DNA of 64,000 bases from a bacterium (lineage in GTDB: Bacteria; Bacteroidota; Bacteroidia; B-17B0; Aurantibacillaceae). Location of the stretch: contig JAQSCW010000002.1 of NCBI GenBank assembly GCA_029945625.1, forward strand, positions 1 to 64,000. The letters run 5' to 3'. Within the stretch, counting starts at the first letter, position 1. Each line of letters starts with the position of its first letter. The notes under the pieces are model-generated. The model was not told the origin of the DNA, searched no databases, and worked only from the letters and a program-made list of their open reading frames with translations. The translations under genes and the position numbers were made by a program. Of this stretch, positions 53,076-61,936 are shown one piece after another.

Positions 53076-54506
53076 TTAACTAAATGGTATCAATCTGATA
53101 CCCATGCTGAAGGGGTATAATTCGGGGCCTTTGCCAGGCTGGAAAAGGGAAGTTACACTATATTCACCAAAGACGGTCCAACCTCTGTATCCAAGATTCA
53201 CATGCGCTTTGGCAGCGAACGGAGTAAGATTGTATCCGTCTTTTCTAACCTTAGTGTACTCGTCCTTTTCGTCCTCCAAAACCTGCTTTGTACGAGAAGC
53301 GATGAGGAACTGACCCACCACACCCACAGCAATATGAAATGTTTTGAGGGGATCATTACTGGTATTAAACTCTAGTAAGAGAGGAACCTGAATATAGGTG
53401 CAACGTAATTTATTTTTATGATAAGCCAATTTAGAATCGGTATCAATGGTGCCCCAAGTATATGACGTATCGGGATTTAGAGTGGTTTTGTTGGAGAACT
53501 CATATAAGTGATAATCAAATCCAAAGCCGGTCACAATTTTCATTTTATTACTTATCAAATTAAATTGCTTTTCAAAAAGATTGAATTGATAATTGAAACT
53601 TTTTGAATAGTTTAGATCCATAAACTCTGTTGATTTAGGCATGGTCATACTTCCGGTATTTGTCAAATACCCGTTTACGCCCATCGAAAACCCGGTCCAG
53701 TGTTTAAATTTGCGCTCCACGTCTATTTCGTGTTCTTCCATTCCAAACCCATCAATCACAATTATCTTTTTATGTTTTAAGTTATAATAGGTAGTATCGT
53801 TTTCGGTTCCTTCTTCGGATTGCGCATGTTCTTTGATCCGTGAAATGCTGGCTGAATTACCCGATTCGGCTGCCACTTCACGCGGCTCGCCCTTTATTTT
53901 AATATCGCTTGCGCCGGTGGCATTCGCCTTTAAGGTTTCGGTCACGTACACTTTTGCTGTTGCAGCACCGGTGGAGGTGACGTGCGCATTTTTCACTACC
54001 AGACTATAGGCTTTCAGCGAAGACGCGCCAGTTACCTCTGTGTTGAGTTCGTTTGCCGTCCCCTTCAATACCACAGTGCTGGCCCCCGATTGTTGATTGG
54101 TGATCTTTTTTGCATCTATTTTTAAATTCACATTGGCCGAACCTGATACATTAATGTCCATGCTGTCGACTTTAATACTATTCATCGATCTAAAATCAGT
54201 GGCACCACTTGCTTCCAGCGAAATAAGATGATTATTTTTCACATATACCGATATTGGCCCGGTAAATTTTCCTTTGTTTGAAATCATTAACGTAGAATTT
54301 TCAACATGTGTTTCCACGTGTTCCAATTCACTCGATTTGGCTTTTACGCTCACGTCCAGCGTATCGGAATGGGTGTAGAAAACACTTACCGATCCGGCGA
54401 CCTCTATCTTTTCGAAAGGACTTACCGTGCGGGTTTGAACTTGTTGCGCATTGCACCTGATTAGTAAAAAAAGAAGGGAAAACGAGAGAAGGTTTAATTT
54501 ATTCAT
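53076..54506 (-). CDS. GIN-domain (DUF2807) protein with C-terminal outer-membrane beta-barrel
   Basis: A 476-residue protein. After a signal peptide (LLFLLIRCNAQ) comes a head-GIN (DUF2807) domain, about 25-215, recognised by VSPFEKIEVAGSVSVFY and repeated right-handed strands with VSGSANVNLKIDAKKITNQQ and GASTVVLKGTANELNTEVTG. Residues about 265-476 look like a PorT-like outer-membrane beta-barrel (FSMGVNGYLTN and TFHIAVGVVGQFLIASR, then a final strand MGIRLIPFS). It is preceded by an ECF-type promoter that is also present upstream of the sigma gene, so it is the likely target of that sigma factor. Function unknown; an envelope role is likely. Confidence 0.85.
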   Translation of the reverse strand: MNKLNLLSFSLLFLLIRCNAQQVQTRTVSPFEKIEVAGSVSVFYTHSDTLDVSVKAKSSELEHVETHVENSTLMISNKGKFTGPISVYVKNNHLISLEASGATDFRSMNSIKVDSMDINVSGSANVNLKIDAKKITNQQSGASTVVLKGTANELNTEVTGASSLKAYSLVVKNAHVTSTGAATAKVYVTETLKANATGASDIKIKGEPREVAAESGNSASISRIKEHAQSEEGTENDTTYYNLKHKKIIVIDGFGMEEHEIDVERKFKHWTGFSMGVNGYLTNTGSMTMPKSTEFMDLNYSKSFNYQFNLFEKQFNLISNKMKIVTGFGFDYHLYEFSNKTTLNPDTSYTWGTIDTDSKLAYHKNKLRCTYIQVPLLLEFNTSNDPLKTFHIAVGVVGQFLIASRTKQVLEDEKDEYTKVRKDGYNLTPFAAKAHVNLGYRGWTVFGEYSVTSLFQPGKGPELYPFSMGIRLIPFS

Positions 54507-54531
54507 GATTGCAGTATTAGTTGTTTTGGAG

Positions 54532-54560
54532 TAAGACGAAGTAGATTCCTTAAAAGTTAC
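54532..54560 (-). promoter_or_regulatory. ECF-type promoter of the GIN/beta-barrel gene
   Basis: On the minus strand, -35 GTAAC (54560-54556), a 17-base spacer and -10 CGTCTTA (54538-54532). It lies 26 bases before the ATG at 54506. The flanking bases GTAACTTTT and ACTTCGTCTTA are identical to those of the promoter upstream of the sigma gene (56360-56387). Confidence 0.75.
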
Positions 54561-54607
54561 AGACTTCTATTTATTTTTTTGATGAGATAATTTCAACTCT
54601 TGTCGCA

Positions 54608-55867
54608 TCAACGTTTTTCAACACTAAAATTATTAATTGCCAAACGGAATTTTTGATGGGGGGCTTCAACCCCCTCTACCGATTTAAATCCAAATTTGTT
54701 CACCTGTTGCGCAAATACAACTGCTTTTTGCCAGAAACCTCTTGCGTTAAGTGGTTTCTCCTCTGCATCCATTCTACTATCTTCATCTTCTTCGAGGGCC
54801 AATAAATAAAATTGAGTTGTGTTTATACTATCACCAACTTGAACTTTCTGTTTAGCAGGAGAAAGTGCGGTCAACGTTTTTTCAACTTGGGGTTGAGGCA
54901 CTAACATAAGATTATTCTGCACTTCATTTTCTGCAGTATGCGTTGTTGCAATCTGAGGAGTTTCATCTCCAACCGAGGTATTTAAAACGTTTTCTATCGG
55001 ATGAACAGTGCTGCTCTTCGGAAGCTGGCTTGCACCTGCCCTTTGCTGCGTTGCAGCCTTGGAAATTAATTTTTTACTTTTTGTAATGACCACCTCCGTT
55101 TTTGAAGGGGCTGTCAAAATATTGTCCGCTTTAGTAACGCCTGCTTGTGCAAGTTTTACAGGTTCTTTTCCCCCGTAGTAGGATACAAGAAATGAAAAAC
55201 TGAGGAGCAATAGAATTGCGGCAGCCATCCTCATCAGGTTTTTGGTGCTGTATAGCGCGAACACCCTGTTCTTTTTCTTCAGCTGCTCTTTATTTGGGAA
55301 TACGATCGTGAGGTCCGCCTTCTGAAAGGTCTTTAATACAAGGTCCAATTCTTTTCTGAGTGCTGCACCTTGCGTTAATTCCTTCTCAAAATCAAGCCTC
55401 TCGCCGGCAGTCATGCCATTTTCAGAAAAAGCAACAAGTTTAAAAGCCTCAGTTCTAACTAAATCATTTTCTGTTTTGGCCAGTATCGACTTGCTATCAA
55501 AACTAATTTGTTCATCAGGAACAAGAATTGTTTTCTTATATAACTCCCATTCAGCTGACAATAGCGGCTCTGAATTGATTTTTTGTTCCATCGCCAATTT
55601 TTCTTGAGCACTGAGATTGTTTTCGAGGTAATTCAACAGGGATTCATTGTATTGATTAAATTCGGTTTTTTTTAGGCTTTCTTTGGCTTCGTATGGCAAC
55701 GATTCTGCCGAAAAATAAGGAAGCTGCAATTCATCCGGATCGATCTCGAGTTCGGGGTGTGAGATTATAAAAGATCTAAGTTCCTGCGCCTCTTCTGCAC
55801 TCAGAGCGCCTTCGCTGTAATCGAGCAGAAAACCCTCATAATTATGTAGGTTTATAGAAGTCATCAT
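54608..55867 (-). CDS. Anti-sigma-factor-like single-pass membrane protein
   Basis: A 419-residue protein encoded directly after an ECF sigma gene (four-base overlap). The N-terminal 190 residues contain three related modules starting at about residues 10, 72 and 140: FLLDYSEGALSAEEAQELR, SLLNYLENNLSAQEKLAME and KLVAFSENGMTAGERLDFE. One membrane helix follows at about 211-228 (MRMAAAILLLLSFSFLVSYY), then a long Thr/Gln/Pro-rich periplasmic part. There are no cysteines at all, so the HxxxCxxC zinc-binding anti-sigma motif is absent. It presumably sequesters the sigma factor. The signal it senses is unknown. Confidence 0.82.
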   Translation of the reverse strand: MMTSINLHNYEGFLLDYSEGALSAEEAQELRSFIISHPELEIDPDELQLPYFSAESLPYEAKESLKKTEFNQYNESLLNYLENNLSAQEKLAMEQKINSEPLLSAEWELYKKTILVPDEQISFDSKSILAKTENDLVRTEAFKLVAFSENGMTAGERLDFEKELTQGAALRKELDLVLKTFQKADLTIVFPNKEQLKKKNRVFALYSTKNLMRMAAAILLLLSFSFLVSYYGGKEPVKLAQAGVTKADNILTAPSKTEVVITKSKKLISKAATQQRAGASQLPKSSTVHPIENVLNTSVGDETPQIATTHTAENEVQNNLMLVPQPQVEKTLTALSPAKQKVQVGDSINTTQFYLLALEEDEDSRMDAEEKPLNARGFWQKAVVFAQQVNKFGFKSVEGVEAPHQKFRLAINNFSVEKR

Positions 55868-56349
55868 ATAACGGTTTCCACCTTACCAATATAGTTCTTT
55901 AAAAATGTTCGGGCTCTGAAAATATACACTTTCACCTGACTCTCTGATAGGCCGGTGATCTCTCCAATTTCAGCATAATCATACCCCTCGTAGTCCCGCA
56001 GTAACACTACTGTTTTCTGAATTTCAGGCAATTGTTCCAATCCCCTGTTAAGCACCTCTTTCAAGTCTGAATACTGCCTTGAATGACTATGATGTTTAAG
56101 ATCCACCTCACTGAGAGCACTATTTTTTGATGATTTTCGGGTATAATCAATCAGGGTATGATAAGCCGTAGTGAATAGGTAAGTCTTACTTTTTGCGGCG
56201 TCAATCGTGTCCACTTTGCGCCACATTTTTTCAAAAGCATCCTGAACTATGTCTTTGGCCACATCTCTATCTCTAATGTGTTTCAGCACAAACCGATACA
56301 CACCATCGGCGTGTGCATCCACACATGAATTATAATCAGATAGTTCCAA
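55864..56349 (-). CDS. ECF-family RNA polymerase sigma factor
   Basis: A 161-residue sigma factor with region 2 (about 10-75: VDAHADGVYRFVLKHIRDRDVAKDIVQDAFEKMW) and region 4 (about 105-155: LEQLPEIQKTVVLLRDYEGYDYAEIGEITGLSESQVKVYIFRARTFLK). The start is TTG (56349-56347); no ATG fits. An ECF promoter sits immediately upstream (56360-56387), so it probably autoregulates. Its stop overlaps the start of the anti-sigma-like gene by four bases. The shared promoter places it in control of at least the GIN/barrel gene at 53076. Confidence 0.93.
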   Translation of the reverse strand: MELSDYNSCVDAHADGVYRFVLKHIRDRDVAKDIVQDAFEKMWRKVDTIDAAKSKTYLFTTAYHTLIDYTRKSSKNSALSEVDLKHHSHSRQYSDLKEVLNRGLEQLPEIQKTVVLLRDYEGYDYAEIGEITGLSESQVKVYIFRARTFLKNYIGKVETVI

Positions 56350-56359
56350 ATTCTAAGTA

Positions 56360-56387
56360 TAAGACGAAGTTACGCACGAAAAGTTAC
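56360..56387 (-). promoter_or_regulatory. ECF-type promoter of the sigma/anti-sigma operon
   Basis: On the minus strand, -35 GTAAC (56387-56383), a 16-base spacer and -10 CGTCTTA (56366-56360). The TTG start codon at 56349 lies only 10 bases beyond, so the leader is minimal. Confidence 0.75.
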
Positions 56388-56560
56388 ACGCCCGATTAGA
56401 TTGTAACACATTGATAACCAATTATATGTATCTTTTTGAGTTAGGAGCGACAGGCTAGCGTAGGGTTGTCACCCCACTTTAATCAATTCATGAAAGAAGG
56501 AAGTTATCCCAATTTGATTATAACAAACACACCACTAGTTTCTATTTGTTTCCTCGTACT

Positions 56561-57904
56561 TTACACATATTTGAGGATCTCATTTTCAACTTCAATGGAT
56601 GACCATTTGTTTTCAATATCAGGAAGGGCCATAATCTTGTCCATAATAGCCTGTTGTTTAGCACCCTCCTTCATGGCGGTACTGTATCGTATGTGCGGAC
56701 TATATGTCACCATGCTATACAGCGGTATCCATTTTTCAGGATGTTTTTCTGAAAAACGGGCTTCTATTTTTTTCTGCAGTAGGAACTTCGGGTCAGCTGT
56801 TTTATCGCGCATTTCCACAAAATTCGCGATGGCCAAATCGGCAATGGCGTCACTGTCGGGCTTTCTCAAGGACTGGTATTCCGGCAAAATGAGATCCCAA
56901 TTCTCTTTGTGTTTATCAATCAATTCATTAAGCACCACACAATCTTCAAATCCGCAGTTCATCCCCTGGCCGTAAAATGGCACAATGGCATGTGCGGCAT
57001 CGCCAATGAGAGCGATCTTATTATCAAAGGTCCATGGAAAACACTTTACCGTAACCAGTGAAGAAACGGGATTTTGTTTAAAATCTTGCAGCAGCGTTGG
57101 CATGAAAGGGACAGCGTCGGCAAACTCACGTTCAAAGAATTGTTTGATATCGGCATCGGTGGTCAACTTTGAGAAGGATTTCTCGCCTTCAAAGGGAAGA
57201 AATAATGTGCAGGTGAAATTTCCATCCGGATTTGGAAGCGCAATCATCATAAAACTTCCACGTGGCCATATATGAAGGGCATTTTCTTCCAGTTGAAATT
57301 TTCCACCTTCGCCGGGAGGGATAATGAGCTCCTTGTAACCACAATCAATATAATGTTGGTTGTATTCGAAACGATCGGCTTGCAATTGCACACTTAAACG
57401 CGAGGCGGCAAAGGCTCCGTCGGCGCCAAACAAAAGGTCTGACTGAGTTTCGGTTTGCTGTTTCGTGTTATTATCTTCAAACGAGGCTTTCAGATCGTTG
57501 CGGTTAACTGCCGTGCAACGTTTATCAAAATGAATTTTTACATTTTTTTGTTTTTCAGCGAGGTCCATTAACTTCATATTGATATCGGCCCGCGACACCG
57601 AATAAATGGCCTGTTTGTCTTTACCATAAGGTTGATAGGCATTAGAACCATCTTTATGATGAATAAAGCGGCCGTACATGGGAATGGCTATCTTTTTAAT
57701 CTCATCCGCAATGCCAACACCCGCCAGGCCTCTCCAGCCTCTGTCGCTCAATGCCAGATTAATTGATTTACCGGCCGACATTTGAGTGGCGCGCATATCC
57801 GGTCGGCGTTCAAATATATTTACATGATAACCCTTTTTAGCAAGGTATATTGATAATAATGAGCCAACTAGTCCGGCACCTACAATGGTTACTTTCTTTT
57901 CCAT
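56561..57904 (-). CDS. kmo: Kynurenine 3-monooxygenase
   Basis: A 447-residue FAD-dependent hydroxylase that converts kynurenine to 3-hydroxykynurenine in tryptophan breakdown. The FAD dinucleotide site is VTIVGAGLVGSLLSIYLAKKGYHV (GxGxxG, 9-14). DMRATQMSAGKSINLALSDRGW is the KMO signature, YSVSRADINMKLMDLAE the second, and ALIGDAAHAIVPFYGQGMNCGFED the third FAD motif. No C-terminal membrane anchor of the eukaryotic type is present. No other kynurenine-pathway gene is in the window. It has its own promoter. Confidence 0.95.
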   Translation of the reverse strand: MEKKVTIVGAGLVGSLLSIYLAKKGYHVNIFERRPDMRATQMSAGKSINLALSDRGWRGLAGVGIADEIKKIAIPMYGRFIHHKDGSNAYQPYGKDKQAIYSVSRADINMKLMDLAEKQKNVKIHFDKRCTAVNRNDLKASFEDNNTKQQTETQSDLLFGADGAFAASRLSVQLQADRFEYNQHYIDCGYKELIIPPGEGGKFQLEENALHIWPRGSFMMIALPNPDGNFTCTLFLPFEGEKSFSKLTTDADIKQFFEREFADAVPFMPTLLQDFKQNPVSSLVTVKCFPWTFDNKIALIGDAAHAIVPFYGQGMNCGFEDCVVLNELIDKHKENWDLILPEYQSLRKPDSDAIADLAIANFVEMRDKTADPKFLLQKKIEARFSEKHPEKWIPLYSMVTYSPHIRYSTAMKEGAKQQAIMDKIMALPDIENKWSSIEVENEILKYV

Positions 57905-57950
57905 GAGTTTCTATTAATTTAAGAGGTTCAAAAATTTCAATTTCTAAGAA

Positions 57951-57983
57951 CAAAGGTAACAATTTAGAAGGTGCAATCTCAAA
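57951..57983 (-). promoter_or_regulatory. Bacteroidota-type promoter of kmo
   Basis: On the minus strand, TTTG (57983-57980), a 21-base spacer and TACCTTTG (57958-57951). It lies about 47 bases before the ATG at 57904. Confidence 0.7.
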
Positions 57984-58097
57984 TGGGGAATAGAAATCGG
58001 GATAAACTGATTATTGTCATTTCGGGATCTACGATCCATTTCATTGCGGTAAACGATTATTATAATAAAGGCAATATTAATGTTATTTAGCTTTTAG

Positions 58098-58105
58098 TAT
58101 CTTTG
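58098..58105 (+). promoter_or_regulatory. -7 element of tilS
   Basis: TATCTTTG matches TAnnTTTG and lies four bases before the ATG at 58110, so the mRNA would be leaderless. No -33 at standard spacing is visible. Confidence 0.45.
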
Positions 58106-58109
58106 TTTA

Positions 58110-59426
58110 ATGCTCAGTGAATTTGAATCGCATATCCTCAAAAACAACCTATTCGGCAAGAACCACAAATTATTGTTAGCTATTAGTGGTGGCATAGATT
58201 CAGTTGTACTTAGTCACATGCTGAAGAGTTTGGATTATGATTTCAGCGTGGCTCACTGCAATTTTCAGTTGCGTGGTAAGGACAGTGATTTGGATGATAA
58301 ATTTTGCAGGGATATGGCGAGGAAATTACATGTGCCCATTTTCAGCAAGAAATTCGACACCAACAACTATTGCATCGAACATAAATGCAGTGTCCAATTA
58401 GCAGCTCGAAAATTGCGTTACGATTGGTTTCATCAACTAATTCGTGAGCACCGGTTTGATTATGTACTTACAGCTCATCATGCCAATGATCAGGTAGAAA
58501 CTATCCTGATTAATCTTATTCGCGGAACCGGCATTGGCGGATTAAAAGGCATTCCCGAGAAAAATGGTATAATTGTTCGTCCCCTGCTGAGTTTCAAAAA
58601 AGCTGATCTTGAAAAATATGCCAAAGTTGAGAAGATTAAATTTAGGTTTGATAAAAGCAATTTAGAGGAAAAATACGAACGAAATTTCATTCGAAAAAAT
58701 GTAGTTCCGCTTTTAAAAAAGTTGAATCCCAATCTTGAGGATACTATTATCAGAAGCAGTTTTCATTTTAATCAGGAAGCGGGAATCATAAAGGAGTTTC
58801 TAAGTGCCAAAGCCGTTGAATATGCCACTCAAACACACGATGCCCTGTTCATCAATAAAACGCGGCTCAAACACGAACGTTATATTGAAAGCATTGTGCA
58901 CCATTTGATCATCGGATATGGTTTTAACCACACCCAACAACGAAATCTTGTAAGATGCGTAGTTGAAAATGCAGATATTGGAAAGATTTTCCTTTCCACC
59001 ACACACAAATTAACCATTGATCGCAACGACCTGGTGATAAAACTCCGCTCGGTTCCTAAAACGGAGTTGAACGTCAATTCCATGGCTGAATTGAAGAAGC
59101 TGACCTTTCTCAAAGTGGCTCCCATAAAAAAATTTACGTTGCCTTCCAATAAACAATTCGTGATTGGCCGCTCACAGCTTCTATTTCCCCTCACCTTTCG
59201 CACCCGTCGAATTGGAGATAAGTTTAAACCTTTTGGTATGAAAGGATTTAAGCTGTTAAGCGATTTTTTGAAAGACGAGAAATTGAATTCATTGGATAAG
59301 GAAAACTGTATGCTTTTGGTTAACGGAAATAAGGATATTATTTGGGTGATGGGTTACCGCAGCGACGAGCGATACAGAGTAAAAGGGAACGAAACAGATT
59401 TGATTAAGATCGCACTCATTGACTGA
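58110..59426 (+). CDS. tilS: tRNA(Ile)-lysidine synthase
   Basis: A 438-residue enzyme that attaches lysine to C34 of the tRNA-Ile CAU anticodon, changing its decoding to AUA. The ATP pyrophosphatase loop is AISGGIDSVVL (SGGxDS, residues 26-31), followed by AHCNFQLRGKDSDLDDKFC and LTAHHANDQVETILINLIRG. The C-terminal TilS domain includes LTFRTRRIGDKFKPFGMKG and KKLSDFLKD-like sequence (KLLSDFLKDEKLN). Length is typical. It overlaps the next gene by eight bases. Confidence 0.96.
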   Translation: MLSEFESHILKNNLFGKNHKLLLAISGGIDSVVLSHMLKSLDYDFSVAHCNFQLRGKDSDLDDKFCRDMARKLHVPIFSKKFDTNNYCIEHKCSVQLAARKLRYDWFHQLIREHRFDYVLTAHHANDQVETILINLIRGTGIGGLKGIPEKNGIIVRPLLSFKKADLEKYAKVEKIKFRFDKSNLEEKYERNFIRKNVVPLLKKLNPNLEDTIIRSSFHFNQEAGIIKEFLSAKAVEYATQTHDALFINKTRLKHERYIESIVHHLIIGYGFNHTQQRNLVRCVVENADIGKIFLSTTHKLTIDRNDLVIKLRSVPKTELNVNSMAELKKLTFLKVAPIKKFTLPSNKQFVIGRSQLLFPLTFRTRRIGDKFKPFGMKGFKLLSDFLKDEKLNSLDKENCMLLVNGNKDIIWVMGYRSDERYRVKGNETDLIKIALID

Positions 59427-59955
59427 AAACGAAATACTCTTTGAAGAGAAGCAGTACCTCGGTCATAACCGATTGAGTATGGTTGTGCGCACAGCCCTTA
59501 CCATTTTTTGTTTTCTGGGCTATTACTGGAGCGAGAATCCGGAGCCCGTGCAGGTATCTTTTTTCAGAATCGGATCCTATCCTATTCGCAACATAAGTAG
59601 TTCGGGCTTAATTTTCTTCATCATGGGATTGAGTATTCTTATTCTCAGCGCGGCACTCACTTACGTTTTACATATTCAAACCAGGATTTACCATGGCTAT
59701 ATGTTGCTTGACGGTTTTTGGACATCACGCCGTATCAAGATCGATTTAAATAATATTGTTTCGGTTAGATTGGCGCGGTACAAAAAAAACATTTGGCGAA
59801 GGGCCGTTTATAATTTATACAACAAGGGGGTGACCCGTTTTTACGCGAGTGGGGAAGATTTTTTGGAACTTACTGATAATGCGGGATTTATGTACAAAAT
59901 TGGAAGTCAAAAACCACACGAATTGTATCTTATTCTTACTAACGAAATTTCCTAA
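59419..59955 (+). CDS. Conserved two-helix membrane protein, PH-like C-terminal part
   Basis: A 178-residue protein starting with TTG at 59419 inside tilS. Two membrane helices at about 23-41 (SMVVRTALTIFCFLGYYW) and 60-83 (SSGLIFFIMGLSILILSAALTY) precede a region (about 92-178) with beta strands such as GYMLLDGFWTSRRIKIDLNN, VTRFYASGEDFLELTD and YKIGSQKPHEL, resembling membrane PH-like domains. Function unknown. Confidence 0.7.
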   Translation: MTENEILFEEKQYLGHNRLSMVVRTALTIFCFLGYYWSENPEPVQVSFFRIGSYPIRNISSSGLIFFIMGLSILILSAALTYVLHIQTRIYHGYMLLDGFWTSRRIKIDLNNIVSVRLARYKKNIWRRAVYNLYNKGVTRFYASGEDFLELTDNAGFMYKIGSQKPHELYLILTNEIS

Positions 59956-59960
59956 ATTTT

Positions 59961-59991
59961 TTTGATTTAATGAACAAATGGGTTATATTTG
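59961..59991 (+). promoter_or_regulatory. Bacteroidota-type promoter of the 95-residue protein gene
   Basis: TTTG at 59961-59964, a 19-base spacer and TATATTTG at 59984-59991: one of the best consensus matches in the window. The ATG is at 60037. Confidence 0.75.
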
Positions 59992-60036
59992 ATTTACAAA
60001 CCCGTACTCTTTTTATACCCCTAAGTTTAAGAAGCC

Positions 60037-60324
60037 ATGATTGTATCAGATTTTGAACGCATTGAAAAAGAGAAAATGGAACAACTCAAATTTCCTAAAA
60101 GAGATGTTCTGAAGAGTGCGCGTGACATTGAAGACCGAAGTTCAGAATTAAGTAGAGCACTTGTAGAAGCTCGGCAAAATAATGCCCGACTTAAGATCTA
60201 TTTTGAAGACGAAAAATCAAGAAAAGTAGTTGAAACATCCATTTGGGGACTCACCAACAAACAAGTGATTCTCGATTCACACGTTGGCATTCCTATTAGT
60301 CGCATCCACTCCGTTAAGCCATAA
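60037..60324 (+). CDS. Conserved small hypothetical protein
   Basis: A 95-residue soluble protein. The first half is a charged helix (ERIEKEKMEQLKFPKRDVLK), and the second half has strands NARLKIYFEDEKSRKVVETS, SIWGLTNKQVILDSHVGIP and a terminal SRIHSVKP. It has its own strong promoter. I do not recognise a function. It overlaps the end of cdsA on the opposite strand by 11 bases. Confidence 0.65.
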   Translation: MIVSDFERIEKEKMEQLKFPKRDVLKSARDIEDRSSELSRALVEARQNNARLKIYFEDEKSRKVVETSIWGLTNKQVILDSHVGIPISRIHSVKP

Positions 60325-61168
60325 GTTTTGTTAATACAACTACAAATGGCGTTACAAAAATCAAGCTGTCAAAACGGTCAAGTATGCCTCCATGTCCCGG
60401 CATAATGCTACCGGTATCTTTTATAGCTGCTTGTCTTTTCATGGCACTTTGAACCAGATCTCCGAGAGTAGCCAATAGAGGCACCAGCAAACCCATTACG
60501 ACCCAAAGCTGGGCTGCTGTTGCAGGTTGGAAATGAGCAATCACAAAACTGCCCCCAAAGGTCACCAAAACGCCAAATGCCGTACCCTCCCACGTTTTTC
60601 CGGGTGAAACGCGTTCAATCAATTTATGTTTTCCAAAAATACTACCACCAAGATAGGCAAAGGTATCGTTGCACCAGATTAGAAGAATAACCCCGAGTAA
60701 TGTGGAAGGATCGAAAAACAAATAAGGTGCTTCCGGCCGATGAGTAATTACCAAATGATGCAGTAACGCAAATGGCAAAACGGTATATATAATGCCCACC
60801 ATGGTGTAAATTGCATTGCTGAAAGGAAGTGTCTTCTTACTGAACACGGCTCCGGCGAAAATCACAAAAGGAAAACAGAGGAGTGTCAATTGCAGAGAGG
60901 CCAACACAATGGATAACCCCGTTAAAAAAAGATCCCCCTCTACAAAAGCAAAGTAGCTGATGCCACCAAGAAGGTAACCTAAATTTTTTTGAGGTGCAGC
61001 GCCAAGTGCCTCGCACACCTTATAGAACTCATACAAACCCCAGATTGCGATGATAAAAAATAATAGCGTGAAAGAATAGTAATTCCACAAGAGCCCCGTA
61101 AGTAATACCAGCACAAACACCAATGCGGTGAGGGCACGTGTTCCAAGTTTTTTAAGAGAAAGAGCCAT
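60314..61168 (-). CDS. cdsA: Phosphatidate cytidylyltransferase
   Basis: A 284-residue inner-membrane enzyme with about eight helices that makes CDP-diacylglycerol for phospholipid synthesis. The PROSITE CDP-DAG synthase signature is intact near the end: SAMKRQAAIKDTGSIMPGHG followed by GILDRFD. RVSPGKTWEGTAFG is the other conserved cytoplasmic loop. Length is typical. A -7 box (TATTTTTG at 61193-61186, minus strand) lies 18 bases before the ATG. Confidence 0.95.
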   Translation of the reverse strand: MALSLKKLGTRALTALVFVLVLLTGLLWNYYSFTLLFFIIAIWGLYEFYKVCEALGAAPQKNLGYLLGGISYFAFVEGDLFLTGLSIVLASLQLTLLCFPFVIFAGAVFSKKTLPFSNAIYTMVGIIYTVLPFALLHHLVITHRPEAPYLFFDPSTLLGVILLIWCNDTFAYLGGSIFGKHKLIERVSPGKTWEGTAFGVLVTFGGSFVIAHFQPATAAQLWVVMGLLVPLLATLGDLVQSAMKRQAAIKDTGSIMPGHGGILDRFDSLIFVTPFVVVLTKLMA

Positions 61169-61185
61169 ACTGTTTTTCTTGCCAG

Positions 61186-61193
61186 CAAAAATA
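61186..61193 (-). promoter_or_regulatory. -7 element of cdsA
   Basis: On the minus strand, TATTTTTG matches TAnnTTTG about 18 bases before the ATG at 61168. No -33 at standard spacing. Confidence 0.4.
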
Positions 61194-61261
61194 GAATAAT
61201 TTGTTTGTGATTTGTTAATGTAAATGATAAATTGATTCTTAATGTTGAATGAATTAAAAAG

Positions 61262-61269
61262 TACTTTTG
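61262..61269 (+). promoter_or_regulatory. -7 element of the MarC family gene
   Basis: TACTTTTG matches TAnnTTTG and lies four bases before the ATG at 61274, so the message would be leaderless. Confidence 0.4.
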
Positions 61270-61273
61270 TGGC

Positions 61274-61936
61274 ATGTTTGAAATGTCGGTCTTTGTGACC
61301 ATTTTGATAGGTTTGTTCTCACTCATCAATCCACTTGGGGCCTTGCCCGTATATATTGGGCTCACACAAGACGATACAGAGGCCAATAAGCTTGCCACGC
61401 TCAAGAAAACCTGTGCGTATATTCTCATGATCTGTCTCGTTTCTTACTATTTGGGTGTTTACCTTCTCCATTTTTTTGGAATTACCATTCCGGCGCTGCG
61501 GGTTGCAGGGGGTATTATTATCTTTAGGTCGGGATGGCAGCTTTTAAATGTTACGCATAAAAGTGAATTAAGAGGGAAAATTCCGGAAGACGGGCGTGAG
61601 AAAGTTGATATTTCATTTTCGCCCTTGGCCATGCCCCTTTTGGCAGGACCGGGCTCTATGTCTTTCCTCATCACACTCTATTCCAACCGCAGTGAGATGA
61701 TGCGGGATGCACTATGGCAGGATGTGGCGGCGATTAGCGCGATTATTATAGTAGTTATTTCTATTTATTTTGTGTTTAAATATGCGCCGCGCTTGGTAAA
61801 ATATGCCGGCCAGGCCGGACTCACCTCTTTATCGAAGGTGATGGGGTTTATCGTGACAGGAATTGGGGTTCAGATGATCATTTCAAGTCTTTCAACGGTG
61901 GTTAAGACTATTTTCTTAGACCTTCACCATCCTTAA
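61274..61936 (+). CDS. MarC (UPF0056) family membrane protein
   Basis: A 220-residue protein with six membrane helices in two related halves. GLFSLINPLGALPVYIGL near residues 14-31 and FSPLAMPLLAGPGSMSFLITL near 115-135 are the paired NP / AGPG motifs of the MarC family. These were once linked to multiple antibiotic resistance, but that link was later doubted, so the transport role is unproven. It converges with the deacetylase-like gene, whose stop overlaps its end by four bases. Confidence 0.9.
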   Translation: MFEMSVFVTILIGLFSLINPLGALPVYIGLTQDDTEANKLATLKKTCAYILMICLVSYYLGVYLLHFFGITIPALRVAGGIIIFRSGWQLLNVTHKSELRGKIPEDGREKVDISFSPLAMPLLAGPGSMSFLITLYSNRSEMMRDALWQDVAAISAIIIVVISIYFVFKYAPRLVKYAGQAGLTSLSKVMGFIVTGIGVQMIISSLSTVVKTIFLDLHHP

